This document shows, piece by piece, positions 35,057 to 44,863 of a DNA stretch of 64,000 nucleotides. A model generated the notes under the pieces. It saw only the letters and a list, made by a program, of their open reading frames with translations. It ran no database searches and was not told the origin of the DNA. The translations under genes and the position numbers were made by a program. This DNA comes from Porphyrobacter sp. LM 6 (GTDB lineage Bacteria; Pseudomonadota; Alphaproteobacteria; Sphingomonadales; Sphingomonadaceae). Each line of letters begins with the position of its first letter. Positions within the stretch are counted from its first letter, which is position 1. The stretch spans positions 2,356,001 to 2,420,000 of the forward strand of contig NZ_CP017113.1 of NCBI RefSeq assembly GCF_001720465.1. The letters run 5' to 3'.

Positions 35057-37137
35057 CAGACAGACAGATCGCGCACAACCTCGTCAGGCAGGCTTTCGCG
35101 CAGTTCCTCGCGCCAAACGGTCGCCACCGCATCGGAGGGCGCGCGCCAATCACCTCTCGGCGAGAGCGCGCCTGCCGAGGAGACCTTTGGCCCGTTGGGC
35201 AGCGCCGAGCGCTTGAACTGCGAGAAGCCGAAGAACCGCGCGCAGAACTTGTCGAGCCAGCCTGCGATTGTCGCCAGCGTGTAGGCGTTCTTCTTCGCCT
35301 CGGGGAAGCCTGCGGGCCACAGCCCTGCCGAGGCTTCCTTCCATGCGTGCCACGCCAGAAACGCGACCTTGGAAGGGCGCTGTCCGTAGCGGATCACGTG
35401 GTGGAGGAAGAAGTCGTTGAGCTCGTAAGGGCCGACGAGGCTCTCCGTCGATTGCATCTGCCCGTCGGCGCCCGGCGGCACCAGCTCGGGCGAAATCTCG
35501 GTATCGAGGATTGCCCCCAGCACCTCGGCGCAAGCCTCGTCGAACTGGCCGGTCGCGATGGTCCAGCGGATCAGATACTGGATCAGCGTCTTGGGAACGC
35601 CTGCATTGACCCCGTAATGGCTCATGTGGTCGCCCACGCCATAGGTGCACCAGCCGAGCGCCAGCTCGGAAAGGTCGCCCGTGCCGACCACAAAGCCCGA
35701 ATGCTGGCCGGCGAGGCGGAACAGGTAATCGGTTCTGAGGCCGGCCTGCACGTTCTCGAAGGTCACATCATGCACCGGCTCGCCCGCAGCGAAGGCATGG
35801 CCGATATCCTCGAGCATCTTTTGCGCGGCGGGACGAATGTCGATCTCGCCGGCGGTAATGCCCATGGCGGCCATCAGCTTGTGCGCGTTGCTCTTCGTGC
35901 CGTCCGAAGTGCCGAAACCGGGCATGGTGTAGCCGCGGATGGTGGTGCGCGGCAGGCCGAGCCGGTCGCAGGCCTTGGCCGCAACGATCAGCGCATGGGT
36001 GCTGTCGAGTCCTCCCGAAATGCCGATCACGAGGCTCTTGGCCCGCGTCGATTCGATCCGGCGCATCAGCGCATCGACCTGGATGTTGAACGCTTCGTAG
36101 CAATCCTCGTCGAGCTTCTCGGGCCGGTCAGGCACGAAGGGGAAGCGCGCGACCGGGCGGACGAGGCCAATGTCGCCTTCTGCGTAGGCGTGTTCGAACA
36201 CCACCTTGCGGTAGCTGTCTTCCGGCCGCCCTGCCCACTCGGCGGCATCAGCGAAGGTCTGGTTTCGCTGGCGCTCGGCAGCGAGGCGTTCGGTATCGAT
36301 ATCGACCACGCACAGCTCGCCCGTACGGTCGAACCGCGCCGATTGGGCCATCAGATCGCCGATCTCGTAGATCACGCCCTGCCCGTCCCATGCGAGATCG
36401 GTGGTGCTCTCCCCGTGCCCGCTGGCCGAATAGACGTAAGCCGCAATCGCCCGCGCCGCAGATGAGCGGCAATGGAGGTGGCGATCATCCGCGCGGCCGA
36501 TGGTGACGGGCGAGGCGGAAAGGTTACACAGGATCAGCGCACCGGCGAGCGCGGCAGTCATCCCCGGCGGGATCGGCGCCCAGAAATCCTCGCAGAGTTC
36601 GACCCCGAAGCGGAAGCCGGGCAGGTTCGCAGCGGCAAAGACGAGATCGGTGCCGAACGGCGCTTCCTCGCCCGCCACGCCGATCCACAGATCGGTGCAC
36701 CCGCGCCCATGGGCGAAGTGGCGCTTCTCGTAGAACTCGCGGTAATTGGGCAGGAAGCTCTTGGGAACGACGCCCAGAATCTGCCCATGCGCGATCACCA
36801 CCGCGCAATTGTAAAGCTTGTCCGCACGGCGCAGCGGGGCCCCGACAACCAGCACCGGATGAAGCTCTGCCGAAGCAGCCACGACTTCGGCGAGCGCCTG
36901 CTCGACCCGCTCGATCAGCGCGTTCTGGAGCAGCAGATCGTCGATCGCATAGGAGGACAGCGTCAGTTCGGGGAAGACCACCAGATCGACGTTTGCCGCG
37001 TGCGCCTTGTGCGCCTCGGCCAGCACGCCTGCGGTGTTGAAGGCGACATCGGCCGGGCGGCTCGCGGGTGTCGCGGTCGCCACGCGCACGAAGCCGTGTT
37101 CGTGCATGTCGTAGAAGGGATGCGATGTCTCGCTCAT
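35056..37137 (-). CDS. nadE: Glutamine-dependent NAD+ synthetase
   Basis: A 693-residue two-domain enzyme. The N-terminal nitrilase-type glutaminase has the triad Glu57 (FPELTLS), Lys126 (VVPKSFLP) and Cys182 (GVELCEDFW). The synthetase domain has the SGGLDST pyrophosphate loop at 374-380. It converts deamido-NAD to NAD with glutamine-derived ammonia and ATP, the long bacterial form. The downstream DMT gene overlaps its stop by one base. Confidence 0.96.
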   Translation of the reverse strand: MSETSHPFYDMHEHGFVRVATATPASRPADVAFNTAGVLAEAHKAHAANVDLVVFPELTLSSYAIDDLLLQNALIERVEQALAEVVAASAELHPVLVVGAPLRRADKLYNCAVVIAHGQILGVVPKSFLPNYREFYEKRHFAHGRGCTDLWIGVAGEEAPFGTDLVFAAANLPGFRFGVELCEDFWAPIPPGMTAALAGALILCNLSASPVTIGRADDRHLHCRSSAARAIAAYVYSASGHGESTTDLAWDGQGVIYEIGDLMAQSARFDRTGELCVVDIDTERLAAERQRNQTFADAAEWAGRPEDSYRKVVFEHAYAEGDIGLVRPVARFPFVPDRPEKLDEDCYEAFNIQVDALMRRIESTRAKSLVIGISGGLDSTHALIVAAKACDRLGLPRTTIRGYTMPGFGTSDGTKSNAHKLMAAMGITAGEIDIRPAAQKMLEDIGHAFAAGEPVHDVTFENVQAGLRTDYLFRLAGQHSGFVVGTGDLSELALGWCTYGVGDHMSHYGVNAGVPKTLIQYLIRWTIATGQFDEACAEVLGAILDTEISPELVPPGADGQMQSTESLVGPYELNDFFLHHVIRYGQRPSKVAFLAWHAWKEASAGLWPAGFPEAKKNAYTLATIAGWLDKFCARFFGFSQFKRSALPNGPKVSSAGALSPRGDWRAPSDAVATVWREELRESLPDEVVRDLSV

Positions 37138-37318
37138 GGTGCTTGCTACGCGCTCCGGGATGCTCTGGCATTGCCTCTAGCGGCTAATCCTTTCCGTTCC
37201 TAGCAGTGCCCGAAAAAGTCCTGCTTGGCGGGGGCCTAGCCATTCCATCCCGCGCGGCGCTTGCGCGGGCGCTGGCAAGGCTCCAATTGATGACAGTACC
37301 ACACACGGAGCTGCACCA

Positions 37319-38176
37319 ATGGCCGATGCCCCCTATACGCCCCCGAAGGTCTGGAGCGCCGACACCGTTTCGGGCGGGCGCTTTGCCACCATCAACCGTC
37401 CGACCGCAGGCGCGCGCGAGGAGAAGGCGCTGCCGGTGGGCGCAAATCCCTTCCAGCTCTATTCGCTCGCCACGCCCAACGGGGTGAAGGTGACGATCAT
37501 GCTCGAGGAACTGATCGAAGCCGGGCACACGGGCGCGGAGTATGATGCCTGGACAATCAACATCGGCGCGGGCGAGCAGTTCACCAGCGGCTTTGTGGAT
37601 GTGAACCCCAATTCGAAGATCCCCGCCCTGCTCGACCAGAGCGGCCTGGCGCCCTTCCGCGTGTTCGAAAGCGGCGCGATCCTTGTCCATCTGGCGGAAA
37701 AGTTCGGGATGTTCCTGCCCACCGATCCAGCCGCGCGCGCAGAGGTGCTGAGCTGGGTGTTCTGGCAGGTCGCGAGCGGCCCCTTCATCGGCGGCGGGTT
37801 CGGCCATTTCTACGCCTATGCGCCCGAGAAATACGAATATGCGATCAACCGCTATGCGATGGAAACCAAGCGCATTTTCGATGTTGCCGACCAGCGCCTC
37901 GCGCAGTCACGCTTCCTCGCAGGCGACGAATACACTTTGGCCGATATCGCCAACTTCCCCTGGCTTGCGCCCTTTACCGAAGGGAACATCTACAACGATG
38001 CCAAGACCTTCCTCAGCATCGACGAATACCAGAACGTCGCGCGCTGGGTCGCGGAAATCAACGCGCGCCCGGCGGTGCAGCGCGGACGGATCGTCAACAA
38101 GGTGTGGGGCGATGAAGACACCCAGCTGAAAGAGCGCCACTCGGCCGCGGACTTCGCTGGCAAGCGGCTCGGCTGA
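37319..38176 (+). CDS. yghU: Glutathione-dependent disulfide-bond oxidoreductase, YghU-like
   Basis: A 285-residue Nu-class GST. LYSLATPNGVKVTIMLEELIEAG, then NIGAGEQFTSGFVDVNPNSKIPALLDQ and FESGAILVHLAEKFGMFLP are typical of YghU/YfcG, which lack the usual Ser/Tyr/Cys nucleophile and bind two glutathiones. ASGPFIGGGFGHFYAYAPEKYEYAINRY is the helical domain. It is divergent from nadE with a 181-base gap that holds no other gene that I can support. Confidence 0.92.
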   Translation: MADAPYTPPKVWSADTVSGGRFATINRPTAGAREEKALPVGANPFQLYSLATPNGVKVTIMLEELIEAGHTGAEYDAWTINIGAGEQFTSGFVDVNPNSKIPALLDQSGLAPFRVFESGAILVHLAEKFGMFLPTDPAARAEVLSWVFWQVASGPFIGGGFGHFYAYAPEKYEYAINRYAMETKRIFDVADQRLAQSRFLAGDEYTLADIANFPWLAPFTEGNIYNDAKTFLSIDEYQNVARWVAEINARPAVQRGRIVNKVWGDEDTQLKERHSAADFAGKRLG

Positions 38177-38188
38177 GGAGACAAAAAA

Positions 38189-38216
38189 GGGGCGCGGACG
38201 GCGCGTTCGCCCCCTT
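38189..38216 (+). terminator. Weak terminator after the yghU-like gene
   Basis: GGGGCG (38189-38194) pairs with CGCCCC (38208-38213) after the stop codon, followed by CTT only. An A6 run precedes it, so on the other strand it has a T-run. It touches the -35 box of the tRNA promoter. Confidence 0.45.
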
Positions 38217-38242
38217 CACAAGGTGGAATCAGCCGCTATAGA
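38215..38242 (+). promoter_or_regulatory. Predicted promoter of tRNA-Gln
   Basis: TTCACA (38215-38220; five of six to TTGACA) and TATAGA (38237-38242) are 16 bases apart, placing transcription start about six bases before the tRNA at 38256. Confidence 0.55.
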
Positions 38243-38255
38243 GCGCGGCTCTTGC

Positions 38256-38330
38256 TGGGGCGTAGCCAAGCGGTAAGGCAGCGGTTTTTGGTACCGCCAT
38301 GCGAAGGTTCGAATCCTTCCGCCCCAGCCA
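38256..38330 (+). tRNA. tRNA-Gln (anticodon TTG)
   Basis: A 75-base cloverleaf with encoded CCA. The acceptor stem is TGGGGCG/CGCCCCA (38256-38262 with 38320-38326), the D-arm GCCAAGCGGTAAGGC, the anticodon stem GCGGT/ACCGC with loop TTTTGGT giving anticodon TTG, and the T-arm GAAGG-TTCGAAT-CCTTC. The discriminator base is G, as in glutamine tRNAs. Confidence 0.97.
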
Positions 38331-38375
38331 GATTTCTTCCGACATCCGCAAAATGCCCACGTCTGGCTGCCCCCG

Positions 38376-39641
38376 TCAGGTGGCGAGCTTGTAGCTCGAC
38401 AGGAACACCAGATCGCGCAGGTGATCGGGCTCGGGCAGGTTATACCCCGTCAAATCGGCAATCCCCATGATCGTCTCGCGTTCGCCCGCGTGCGCGAGCT
38501 CGATCCGTTGCGGCTTGATCCGCTCGCCGGTGATCGTCGAGAAGAACGCCTGCACAACCGGCTTGTCGGGATGGTGCGGGTCCTCATCGATGACCATCGC
38601 GATCTTGCCGCTGCGTAACTCGACGAATGAGCCAACCGGGAAGAGCCCCACCGCTTCAATGAAGGCGCGCAGGATCTCGGGATCGAATGCACCCTCCATC
38701 TGCTTCATCCGCTGCACCGCACGCGCCGGATCGAGAGCCTCGGTGGTGCCGCTTCGGGTGAGCATGAAGTCGAAGGTATCGGAGATCGCCGCCATGCGCC
38801 CCATTGTCGACAATTCCGCGCCTGTCAGGCCGCTCGGAAAACCTCCGCCGTCGATCCGCTCGTGATGTTCGAGGCAGGCCCGGACCACGGCATCGGACAA
38901 GGTGCCGTCATTGTAGAGCGCGCGGTAACCCAGCACCACGTGCTGCTGCCAGACATGCGGTTCGAGGGTACGATAATCGCCCCCAACCGTCTCGAGATGC
39001 TGGGGCAGGTAGCTGGTGCCGATATCGAGCAGCAAGCCCGCAAGCCCTGCATCCATTACCTCGGCGTGCGGCAGCTTCATCTGCCTGGCAAGCGCGACCA
39101 TCAACGCGCTGACCGCGAGTGCGTGCTGGTAGATCAGCTCGTTCCTGAGCTTGCAGCGCATCAAGCCGCTGAAGGCCTGCGGATTGCGGCGCACCGAATC
39201 GAGAATGTCGGCCACCACAGGTTGCACCGCCCGCACATTGATCGCCTTGCCTAGTCGCATAGCGACAAAGGTGTTCTGCAGCACCTTGCCTGCCCGCGCG
39301 GCGATAGCCTGGGCAGCGGGCACTTCGACGTCGGCGGTGACCGGATCACACTGGCTTGCAACGCGTTCGGCGATCTTGCGGATACGCGCATCGCCCTCGC
39401 CTGTGCCTTGATCGTCTGAATGTGTTTCGCGCTGTGCTGGCTTGCGCGGTGCGGCAACGTCGGCGCCCTTCGACACATCGATCACCACGCCATCGAGCGC
39501 GCTTGAACGCAGCGCCACAAGCCGTTCGTGATCCTCGATCAGGAACCGCGCCTTCCAGAACGGATGCGAAAACCAGTTACCCTCCATCTTGTGCACGAAC
39601 ATGCCGATCTGGAGGTCAGACACTGCGACGCGCTTCAACAT
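38376..39641 (-). CDS. DUF3391 / degenerate HD-GYP domain protein
   Basis: A 420-residue protein. The N-terminal DUF3391 region (MLKRVAVSDLQIGMFVHKMEGNWFSHPF) is followed by an HD-GYP domain at about 165-390. The canonical HDIGK is replaced by LDIGT at 205-209 (LLLDIGTSYLP), losing the metal-binding His and catalytic Lys, while His173, His259-His260 (HHERIDGGGFP) remain. It may therefore be a c-di-GMP or protein binding module without phosphodiesterase activity. The ATG at 39641 is preceded by TTGGGGA. It follows the arsR-like gene by 115 bases. Confidence 0.88.
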   Translation of the reverse strand: MLKRVAVSDLQIGMFVHKMEGNWFSHPFWKARFLIEDHERLVALRSSALDGVVIDVSKGADVAAPRKPAQRETHSDDQGTGEGDARIRKIAERVASQCDPVTADVEVPAAQAIAARAGKVLQNTFVAMRLGKAINVRAVQPVVADILDSVRRNPQAFSGLMRCKLRNELIYQHALAVSALMVALARQMKLPHAEVMDAGLAGLLLDIGTSYLPQHLETVGGDYRTLEPHVWQQHVVLGYRALYNDGTLSDAVVRACLEHHERIDGGGFPSGLTGAELSTMGRMAAISDTFDFMLTRSGTTEALDPARAVQRMKQMEGAFDPEILRAFIEAVGLFPVGSFVELRSGKIAMVIDEDPHHPDKPVVQAFFSTITGERIKPQRIELAHAGERETIMGIADLTGYNLPEPDHLRDLVFLSSYKLAT

Positions 39642-39756
39642 TCCCCAACGTGCTCTCGTCACCACTGCAATGGCAGTGCTGATCGCACGGCGGAGGCGAG
39701 AAACTCTTTCGACGAGGCCTAAGGAAAATCCCTTATCAGGGCAGCTAAATTCCGGC

Positions 39757-40122
39757 TCAGATGGCCGGTTCGGCCCCTTCGGCAACCCACAGGCGCTTGG
39801 CCTGTTCGATATCGACCGCGCTTGCCCGGCTGAGACGATGGGCGATGAAATCGATCCCTTCGATCAGCCATATCGCCAGTTCAGGCTGTGCAAGGCGGTA
39901 GACGCGCTTTTGTCCGAGGGTGCGGGTCTCCACCAGCGCGATTGCGCGAAGCACGCCAAGGTGTTGCGAGACGCGGGTGGGAGAGATCTCAAGCATGTCG
40001 CCAAGCTCGTTCACCGTCTGCTCGCCCGCCTGCAGCTTGAGCAACAGCCGGATGCGATCAGGGTGCGAAATCTGGCGCAGTACATGGGCCAGTTCGTTCG
40101 CGACGATCTTGCGACTTGGCAT
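39757..40122 (-). CDS. ArsR-family (winged helix) transcriptional regulator
   Basis: A 121-residue regulator. The helix-turn-helix reads GEQTVNELGDMLEISPTRVSQHLGVLRAIALVETRTLGQKRVYRL. There are no cysteines, so the classic metal-sensing ELCVCDL site is absent and the signal must be different. The ATG at 40122 is preceded by AAAGGGTCGAT. It is divergent from the alkylsulfatase-like gene and may control it or the HD-GYP gene. Confidence 0.87.
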   Translation of the reverse strand: MPSRKIVANELAHVLRQISHPDRIRLLLKLQAGEQTVNELGDMLEISPTRVSQHLGVLRAIALVETRTLGQKRVYRLAQPELAIWLIEGIDFIAHRLSRASAVDIEQAKRLWVAEGAEPAI

Positions 40123-40440
40123 ATATCGACCCTTTCTGACCGACCGGAAGCGGTCGCATTTATCACCACAACGCGCAAAAACACCAAAAGGCTCCCGAGC
40201 TTTGCGTTTTTCGCAAATCACATTGCAAGCGTTAATGGCGGCGTGCTCTGCCTCTGGCCTGCTTGCTTGGCAAGCTGGACCATGATTTCAAGAAGCGAAC
40301 GACCCGCCTCCCGACTGCGGAGGGCCATTTGCACCGGGTGAGATCCAGACAATTTTGCCACGTCAGTTCGCATGCCCGTGCTTGCAACCTTGCACCTCGC
40401 GAGGCATCACTTGCCTTGGGAGACGGAGGGAAGAGACATC
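40123..40440. other. Divergent regulatory region between arsR-like and alkylsulfatase-like genes
   Basis: No gene is supported. An inverted repeat TTTGCG-TTTTT-CGCAAA at 40201-40217 lies about 80 bases before the arsR-like start and is a possible operator for it. The alkylsulfatase-like gene has a good ribosome binding site GGAGGGAAGAG just before 40441. Confidence 0.5.
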
Positions 40441-42390
40441 ATGAAATTGGCCCGATGGAGTGCCAGCGCCGCGCTGGCTGTGATCAGTGCTGCTGCCCTT
40501 GCGCAGGATCCGGCGAGCGCGCCAACCCGGTTCGAACAGCTCGTCACCTCACGCAATCTGCCCCAAGAAGGCACCCGCGATGCGGCCGATTCGGCGCGCG
40601 GCTTTCTCGCCACCCGCAAAGACCCGATGATCAAGGACACCAACGGCAAGCCGGTCTGGAACCTCGATGCCTATGCCTTCGTCACTGGCCCTGCGCCCGA
40701 TACGGTGAATCCCAGTCTGTGGCGGCACATGACCCACCTGAAGCGCCACGGGTTGTTCGAGGTGACGAAGAACGTCTGGCAGGTGCGCGGCTTTGACGTG
40801 TCGAACATGACGGTGATCCGCGGCGCGACGGGCTGGATCGTGATCGACCCGCTCACCAGTGTCGAGGCAGCCAAGGCGGCGATGGATCTCGTCAACACCA
40901 CGCTCGGCACCCGTCCGGTCAGCGCGGTAATCTATTCGCACAGCCACGGCGACCATTTCGGCGGCGTGAAGGGCGTGACCGATGAAGAGGCGGTCAAGAC
41001 CGGCAAGGTCGCAGTGATCGCACCAGAAGGCTTCATGGAAGAAGCGACATCGGAAAACGTGATGGCGGGCGGCGCGATGATGCGGCGTGCCGCCTACCAG
41101 TTCGGCACCGGTCTTACCCCGGGGGTAACCGGACAGATGGGCAGCGGCATTGGCATGGGGCTTTCTGCCGGCTCGCTGTCACTGATCCCGCCCACAGACA
41201 CTATCGCTGCCACGGGCGAGACGCGCCTCGTGGACGGTGTGACACTCGAATTCCAGATCGTCTCTGGCACCGAGGCCCCGGCCGAATTCAATGTCTTCGT
41301 TCAGCCGGAAAGGACCTTCCTCGCCGCCGAGATCGCGACCTGTAGCTTGCACAACATCCTCACCCCGCGCGGGGCCAAGGTGCGCGATGCGCGGGCCTGG
41401 GCGCATTATCTCGATGAAGCAGCACTCCGCTATGCCCCGCAGAGCGACGCGGTGATCTCGAGCCATTGCTGGCCGGTGTTCGGGCGCGAAGCGGGGACCG
41501 CGTGGCTCACCGCCCAGCGCGACAATTACCGCTGGCTGCACGACCAAACCGTGCGGCGCATGAACCGCGGCGAGACGATGGCGGAGATTGCCGAGGCGCT
41601 CGAAAAGTCACCCCCTCCGGGCAACTTCGAAGAATGGTCGACGCGCGGATATTACGGGACGATCAGCCACAACGCCAAGGCGATCTACCAGTTCTATCTC
41701 GGCTGGTATGATGCCGTGCCGGCGAATCTTCACGCCTATCCGCCAGTCGAGCGCGCGACCAAACTGGTCGAGGCGATGGGTGGTACCGAACGCACCCTCG
41801 CGCTGGCGGAGAATGCGTTGAGCCGGGGCGACTATCGCTGGTCGTCCGACCTGTTGCAGATGCTGGTCTTTGCCGAACCCGGCAACGCCAAGGCCAAAGC
41901 GATGCTCGCCCAGTCCTACGAACAGCAGGGCTATCAGTCCGAAAGCGCGATCTGGCGCAATCAGTTCCTTGCCGCGGCCTACGAGCTGCGCAACGGGCGG
42001 GTGGACCGCAACGCAGCGCAGAGCAACGACATGATCGCCGCGCTATCGACACAGGAACTGCTCGATTCCGCCGCGACCCGCTTCGCACCCGAACGCGCCA
42101 GCGCGCGCAATTTCAGCATCGCCATCGATTTGCCCGACCGAGGCGAGACTGCAACGCTCGAAGTCGGTGAACAGGTCATGATCGGGCGGGCGGGTGTGCT
42201 GCCCGCCAAGCCCGCCGTCTCGATCCGCGGTCCGCGCCGTGCGCTGCTCGCGCTGCTGTTCGTCAAGCTGCCGGTCGATACCGTGGCGAAGATGCCGGGC
42301 GTCACGATCGAGGGCGATCTGGTCGCCCTGCAAACGCTGGTCGATAACCTCGATCCGCTGCCGCACGGCTTCGATATCGTCACGCCTTAG
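40441..42390 (+). CDS. Secreted metallo-beta-lactamase fold alkylsulfatase (SdsA/BDS1-like)
   Basis: A 649-residue protein with a signal peptide (MKLARWSASAALAVISAAALAQD) and a metallo-beta-lactamase domain with HSHGDH at 167-172, the di-zinc motif. Downstream segments AEIATCSLHNILTPRGAKVRDARAW, VISSHCWPVFG and FEEWSTRGYYGTISHNAKAIYQFYLGWYD match the class III linear alkylsulfatase family, followed by an SCP2-like C-terminal domain. SdsA cleaves primary alkyl sulfates such as SDS. Substrate is inferred from family only. Confidence 0.9.
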   Translation: MKLARWSASAALAVISAAALAQDPASAPTRFEQLVTSRNLPQEGTRDAADSARGFLATRKDPMIKDTNGKPVWNLDAYAFVTGPAPDTVNPSLWRHMTHLKRHGLFEVTKNVWQVRGFDVSNMTVIRGATGWIVIDPLTSVEAAKAAMDLVNTTLGTRPVSAVIYSHSHGDHFGGVKGVTDEEAVKTGKVAVIAPEGFMEEATSENVMAGGAMMRRAAYQFGTGLTPGVTGQMGSGIGMGLSAGSLSLIPPTDTIAATGETRLVDGVTLEFQIVSGTEAPAEFNVFVQPERTFLAAEIATCSLHNILTPRGAKVRDARAWAHYLDEAALRYAPQSDAVISSHCWPVFGREAGTAWLTAQRDNYRWLHDQTVRRMNRGETMAEIAEALEKSPPPGNFEEWSTRGYYGTISHNAKAIYQFYLGWYDAVPANLHAYPPVERATKLVEAMGGTERTLALAENALSRGDYRWSSDLLQMLVFAEPGNAKAKAMLAQSYEQQGYQSESAIWRNQFLAAAYELRNGRVDRNAAQSNDMIAALSTQELLDSAATRFAPERASARNFSIAIDLPDRGETATLEVGEQVMIGRAGVLPAKPAVSIRGPRRALLALLFVKLPVDTVAKMPGVTIEGDLVALQTLVDNLDPLPHGFDIVTP

Positions 42391-44768
42391 AAGGAGCACT
42401 CCGCGCTCGCCGCGGCTTCGTCGCGGGTGATCTCGCTGATCTGAAAGGCGAAGGGTGCGGTCGAAGCAAAGGTCAGCTTGCCGCCTGCGCTGCCAAGGCA
42501 CGCGGGCGTGAGCACCATTTCGCGCCAGCCCTTGCCCTCGGCGACCGAGAGGCCCAGCGTGATGTCGACCGCCTTGCCGCCTGCCGTCACGGAGACGGGG
42601 CCTGCGGGCCGCGCATTGACCTGATAGGCGATCCGCCAAGCGGCACCGCTTTCCGGGCCGCTCAGGGTGATCTTGGCGCCGGGACCAAAGGCAATCCGAC
42701 GCGCGTCTTCCTGTGCCTTGCGGTCAACGCCGGTGACAACGATGCCGTTGCCGTTGCCACGCAGATCGGGGAGCAGCGCGTTGTCCGCCACCGCCTGCAC
42801 TCGCGCGCCGAGCTTGCCGCTGGCAAACCACACCGCGCCGGTATCGTGGGTCAGCGCCGCGCAGGTTTCGTCGAGCGGCGGGAGGGCGATGCGGGGCGCG
42901 GCAAAGCCGAGGCCGTATCCGAGCGGGAACAGCGCCCCGTCCGGCCCATTGAGCGGCGCGCCCTCGCAGGTCTTGGGCCAGCTGAAGGACAGGCGCCCGG
43001 TCGGCTGCGCCGCGCCGAACAGCACGTCGGCCACCCCTGCCCCCTCGCTCCCCGGCAGCCATGAGGCGACAAAGGCATCGGCAGCGTTGAGCTCGCGGTT
43101 GACCCATAGCGGGCGGCCCGAAAGGAACACCGCCACAGTCGGCACCCCGCGCGCGCGGTAGGATTTGAGGAGGTTCAGCCCCTCTTCGTCACGGAAGGCG
43201 AGATCCTTCCGGTCGCCGACGAATTCGGCATAGGGCTGCTCGCCGAAGACAACGATCGCGACATCAGGCTTGCTCGTTGCATTACCCTCGGGCGCAAGCA
43301 CGGCTTCGCTGCCCGCTGCCTTGGCGGCCGCAGCAATGCCGCTCCAGATCGAGGTTGCGCCGGGGAAATCGGCCGCAGTCAGATCGCCGCCGCCCTGCCA
43401 GGTAACCGACCAACCGCCGGCCTGCTGCGGAATGTTGTCGGCAGCACGCCCCGCCACCTCGATCCGCGCGCCCGCCTTCAGCGGGAGGATGCCAGCGTTC
43501 TTGAGGATGACCTGCGATTTCGCCACCGCCTCGCGGGCGAGCGCGCGGTGTTCGGGCGAGCCGAGCAGGTTCCACTTGCCACCATTGGCGCGGGCCGAGG
43601 GCTTCACCTCGCCATCGAGGATGCCCAGCGCCTGCTTCATCCGCAGCACGCGCAGCACCGCTTCGTCGAGGCGGGCCATCGGGATCGTGCCGTCCTTCAC
43701 CTGGCGTACCAGCGAGGCGTAGAGCGCCTTCCAGTCCTCGGGCACCATGTAGATATCGAGCCCCGCCATCAGCGCTTGCGGGCAATCGCCATTGCTGCAC
43801 CCGGGGATCTGGCCATGCGCGTTCCAGTCGCCCACGACCACGCCCTTGAAGCCGAGGTTGCCGCGCAGCTCGTCGGTCAGCAGCGGCTTGTTGCCGTGCA
43901 TCTTGACCCCGTTGATCGAATTGAAGCTCGCCATCACGCTCACCACCCCGGCGTCGATCGCGGCCGGATAGGGTGCTGCGTGAATGGACATCAGCTCCTT
44001 GATGTCGCCGTTTACGTCGCCCTGATCAACGCCCTGCGCCGTGCCGCCGTCGCCGAAATAGTGCTTGGCGGTGGCGGCCACCTTACCGGGGCCGAGATAG
44101 CCGGGTTCGCCCGGCCGGCCTTGCAGCCCCTCGATCATGGCCGCGCCGAGCTTGGTCACCAGCGCGGGGTTTTCCGAATAGCTCTCGTAGGTGCGGCCCC
44201 AGCGGTCGTCGCGGGCGACAGCAACGGTCGGGGCGAAGGTCCAATCAAGGCCGGTCACCTCGATCTCGACCGCGGTGGCCACGCCGATACGGCGGATGAG
44301 ATCGGCATCCCCCGTCGCGCCGAGCGCGATGTTGTGCGGGAAGACAGTCGCGCCCGGCACATTGGCATGGCCGTGGACCGCATCGGTCGCCCAGATCGCG
44401 GGGATCACCGGCTCACCATCGGCGAGCGGCGTAGTCGAGGCTTCCCAGTATTCGTCCGCCAGCTTGAGCCAGTCGGTTGCCGGGCCCTTGTCATTGCCGA
44501 AGGGGCCGGAATTGCCGCCGTTGAGGATCGTACCGAACCGGTATTCACGCACGTCCGCCGGGGTGATCGAACCGATATCGGGCTGGATGATCTGCGCGAC
44601 CTTGCGCTCGACGCTCATGCGCGCAAGCAGCGCCTCAGGCGAATTTGCCGTTGGAGAGACAAGCGGCGCGGCACTTCCCGATTGCACTGGAGGCGTAGCG
44701 GCGCATCCCGCCAGCAACGCAGCCAATCCAGCACCACAGGCCAGCCGCCCGAGCCATTGTCGCTTCAT
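42387..44768 (-). CDS. GH3 beta-glucosidase / exo-beta-glucanase, lipoprotein
   Basis: A 793-residue GH3 enzyme. The start MKRQWLGRLACGAGLAALLAGC gives a lipobox (Cys22) and follows a GGGAGGGAC ribosome binding site; the open frame upstream is not part of it. VAATAKHYFGDGGTAQGVDQGDVN and the nucleophile region GFKGVVVGDWN are GH3 motifs, and a C-terminal jelly-roll domain follows, as in ExoP/CelD-type exo-1,3/1,4-beta-glucanases. It is controlled by a LacI-type operator at 44806-44821 and convergent with the alkylsulfatase-like gene (overlap of four bases). Confidence 0.93.
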   Translation of the reverse strand: MKRQWLGRLACGAGLAALLAGCAATPPVQSGSAAPLVSPTANSPEALLARMSVERKVAQIIQPDIGSITPADVREYRFGTILNGGNSGPFGNDKGPATDWLKLADEYWEASTTPLADGEPVIPAIWATDAVHGHANVPGATVFPHNIALGATGDADLIRRIGVATAVEIEVTGLDWTFAPTVAVARDDRWGRTYESYSENPALVTKLGAAMIEGLQGRPGEPGYLGPGKVAATAKHYFGDGGTAQGVDQGDVNGDIKELMSIHAAPYPAAIDAGVVSVMASFNSINGVKMHGNKPLLTDELRGNLGFKGVVVGDWNAHGQIPGCSNGDCPQALMAGLDIYMVPEDWKALYASLVRQVKDGTIPMARLDEAVLRVLRMKQALGILDGEVKPSARANGGKWNLLGSPEHRALAREAVAKSQVILKNAGILPLKAGARIEVAGRAADNIPQQAGGWSVTWQGGGDLTAADFPGATSIWSGIAAAAKAAGSEAVLAPEGNATSKPDVAIVVFGEQPYAEFVGDRKDLAFRDEEGLNLLKSYRARGVPTVAVFLSGRPLWVNRELNAADAFVASWLPGSEGAGVADVLFGAAQPTGRLSFSWPKTCEGAPLNGPDGALFPLGYGLGFAAPRIALPPLDETCAALTHDTGAVWFASGKLGARVQAVADNALLPDLRGNGNGIVVTGVDRKAQEDARRIAFGPGAKITLSGPESGAAWRIAYQVNARPAGPVSVTAGGKAVDITLGLSVAEGKGWREMVLTPACLGSAGGKLTFASTAPFAFQISEITRDEAAASAECSF

Positions 44769-44805
44769 CAGGTCAGTCCCTCCCAAGACCATCGCTGCTG
44801 TATTA

Positions 44806-44821
44806 TTGAGAACGTTATCAA
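44806..44821. promoter_or_regulatory. LacI-family operator upstream of GH3
   Basis: TTGAGAACGTTATCAA is a 16-base near-perfect palindrome with the central CG typical of LacI-family operators. It lies 37 bases before the GH3 start and matches the operator at 50747-50762. Confidence 0.8.
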
Positions 44822-44863
44822 CTATGCCGTTCCCCGCCCGCTTTGGCAAGCGCCTAGCAGAGT

